This document shows positions 5,228 through 5,300 of a DNA stretch of 5,300 nt, piece by piece. The notes under the pieces are model-generated. The model ran no database searches, had not been told where the DNA came from, and saw only the letters and a program-made list of their open reading frames with translations. Made by a program: the position numbers and the translations under genes. Source of the DNA: DATACN01 sp038215095. GTDB lineage: Bacteria; Actinomycetota; Thermoleophilia; Solirubrobacterales; Thermoleophilaceae. Each line of letters starts with the position of its first letter. Position 1 is the first letter of the stretch. The stretch spans positions 1 to 5,300 of the forward strand of contig JBBQRG010000121.1 of assembly GCA_038215095.1 (NCBI GenBank). Direction: 5' to 3'.

Positions 5228-5300
5228 GCGGACGTAGCTCAGTTGGTAGAGCGTCGGCTTCCCAAGCCGAAGGTCGCGGGTTCGAGGCCCGTCGTCCGCT
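5228..5300 (+). tRNA. tRNA-Gly (anticodon CCC)
   Basis: A full 73-base cloverleaf can be drawn by hand. The acceptor stem GCGGACG pairs fully with CGTCCGC; the D arm is GCTC-AGTTGGTA-GAGC; the anticodon stem TCGGC/GCCGA closes the loop TTCCCAA, giving anticodon CCC (reads GGG, glycine); the variable loop is AGGTC; the T arm is GCGGG-TTCGAGG-CCCGT with one G-T pair. The discriminator base is T, as usual for bacterial glycine tRNAs. The gene ends exactly at the window edge, so whether CCA is encoded cannot be seen. The 3' end of a tRNA gene is a common integration site for mobile elements, and the sequence just beyond the window would show whether that applies here. Confidence 0.95.

Noticed and set aside
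1..5300. Mobile element, CRISPR, toxin-antitoxin or defence system
   Set aside because: No transposase or integrase motifs, no terminal inverted repeats, no spaced repeats, and uniform base and codon use across all genes.

Overview
The window is a compact stretch of bacterial chromosome, strongly GC-rich, with third codon positions almost all G or C, several GTG starts, overlapping stop/start codons and almost no intergenic space. Base composition, start-codon use, a DUF3467-type protein and an actinobacterial-looking CcmH/CcdA set suggest a high-GC actinobacterium, perhaps of the Thermoleophilia (Solirubrobacterales) type. That placement is an inference from style, not a database result.

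Left part (1-1091): the 3' end of a membrane zinc metalloprotease of family M48 (Ste24/HtpX type, HELGH motif) runs in from the left edge on the + strand. It meets tail-to-tail a small DUF3467 protein on the - strand. The two stop codons share one CTAG tetranucleotide.

Middle part (1092-3415, + strand): a 24-bp divergent promoter gap precedes rlmH (23S rRNA pseudouridine-1915 N3-methyltransferase, a short form). Four bases later argS (arginyl-tRNA synthetase) begins, and 58 bases after it comes a 70-codon helical protein of unknown function. rlmH and argS are both translation genes and are probably co-transcribed. ArgS is intact except that its HIGH signature reads T-V-A-S, with both histidines replaced.

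Right part (3419-5180, - strand): three genes linked by 4-bp ATGA and GTGA overlaps encode a membrane-anchored TlpA/CcmG-like thioredoxin, a CcmH-like CXXC protein and a CcdA-type transmembrane electron carrier. Together they form a plausible complete thiol-reducing relay (cytoplasmic thioredoxin to CcdA to TlpA/CcmG to CcmH to apocytochrome c) for cytochrome c maturation. The heme-handling genes (ccmA-C, ccmE, ccmF) are not in the window. Divergent from this operon, a tRNA-Gly with anticodon CCC fills the last 73 bases exactly to the window edge.

I see no mobile element, CRISPR array, phage gene or clear defence system. Most of the window is housekeeping. The points most worth a second look are the degenerate HIGH motif of ArgS, the shared and nearly leaderless divergent promoter at about 1075-1115, and the isolated three-gene redox operon.
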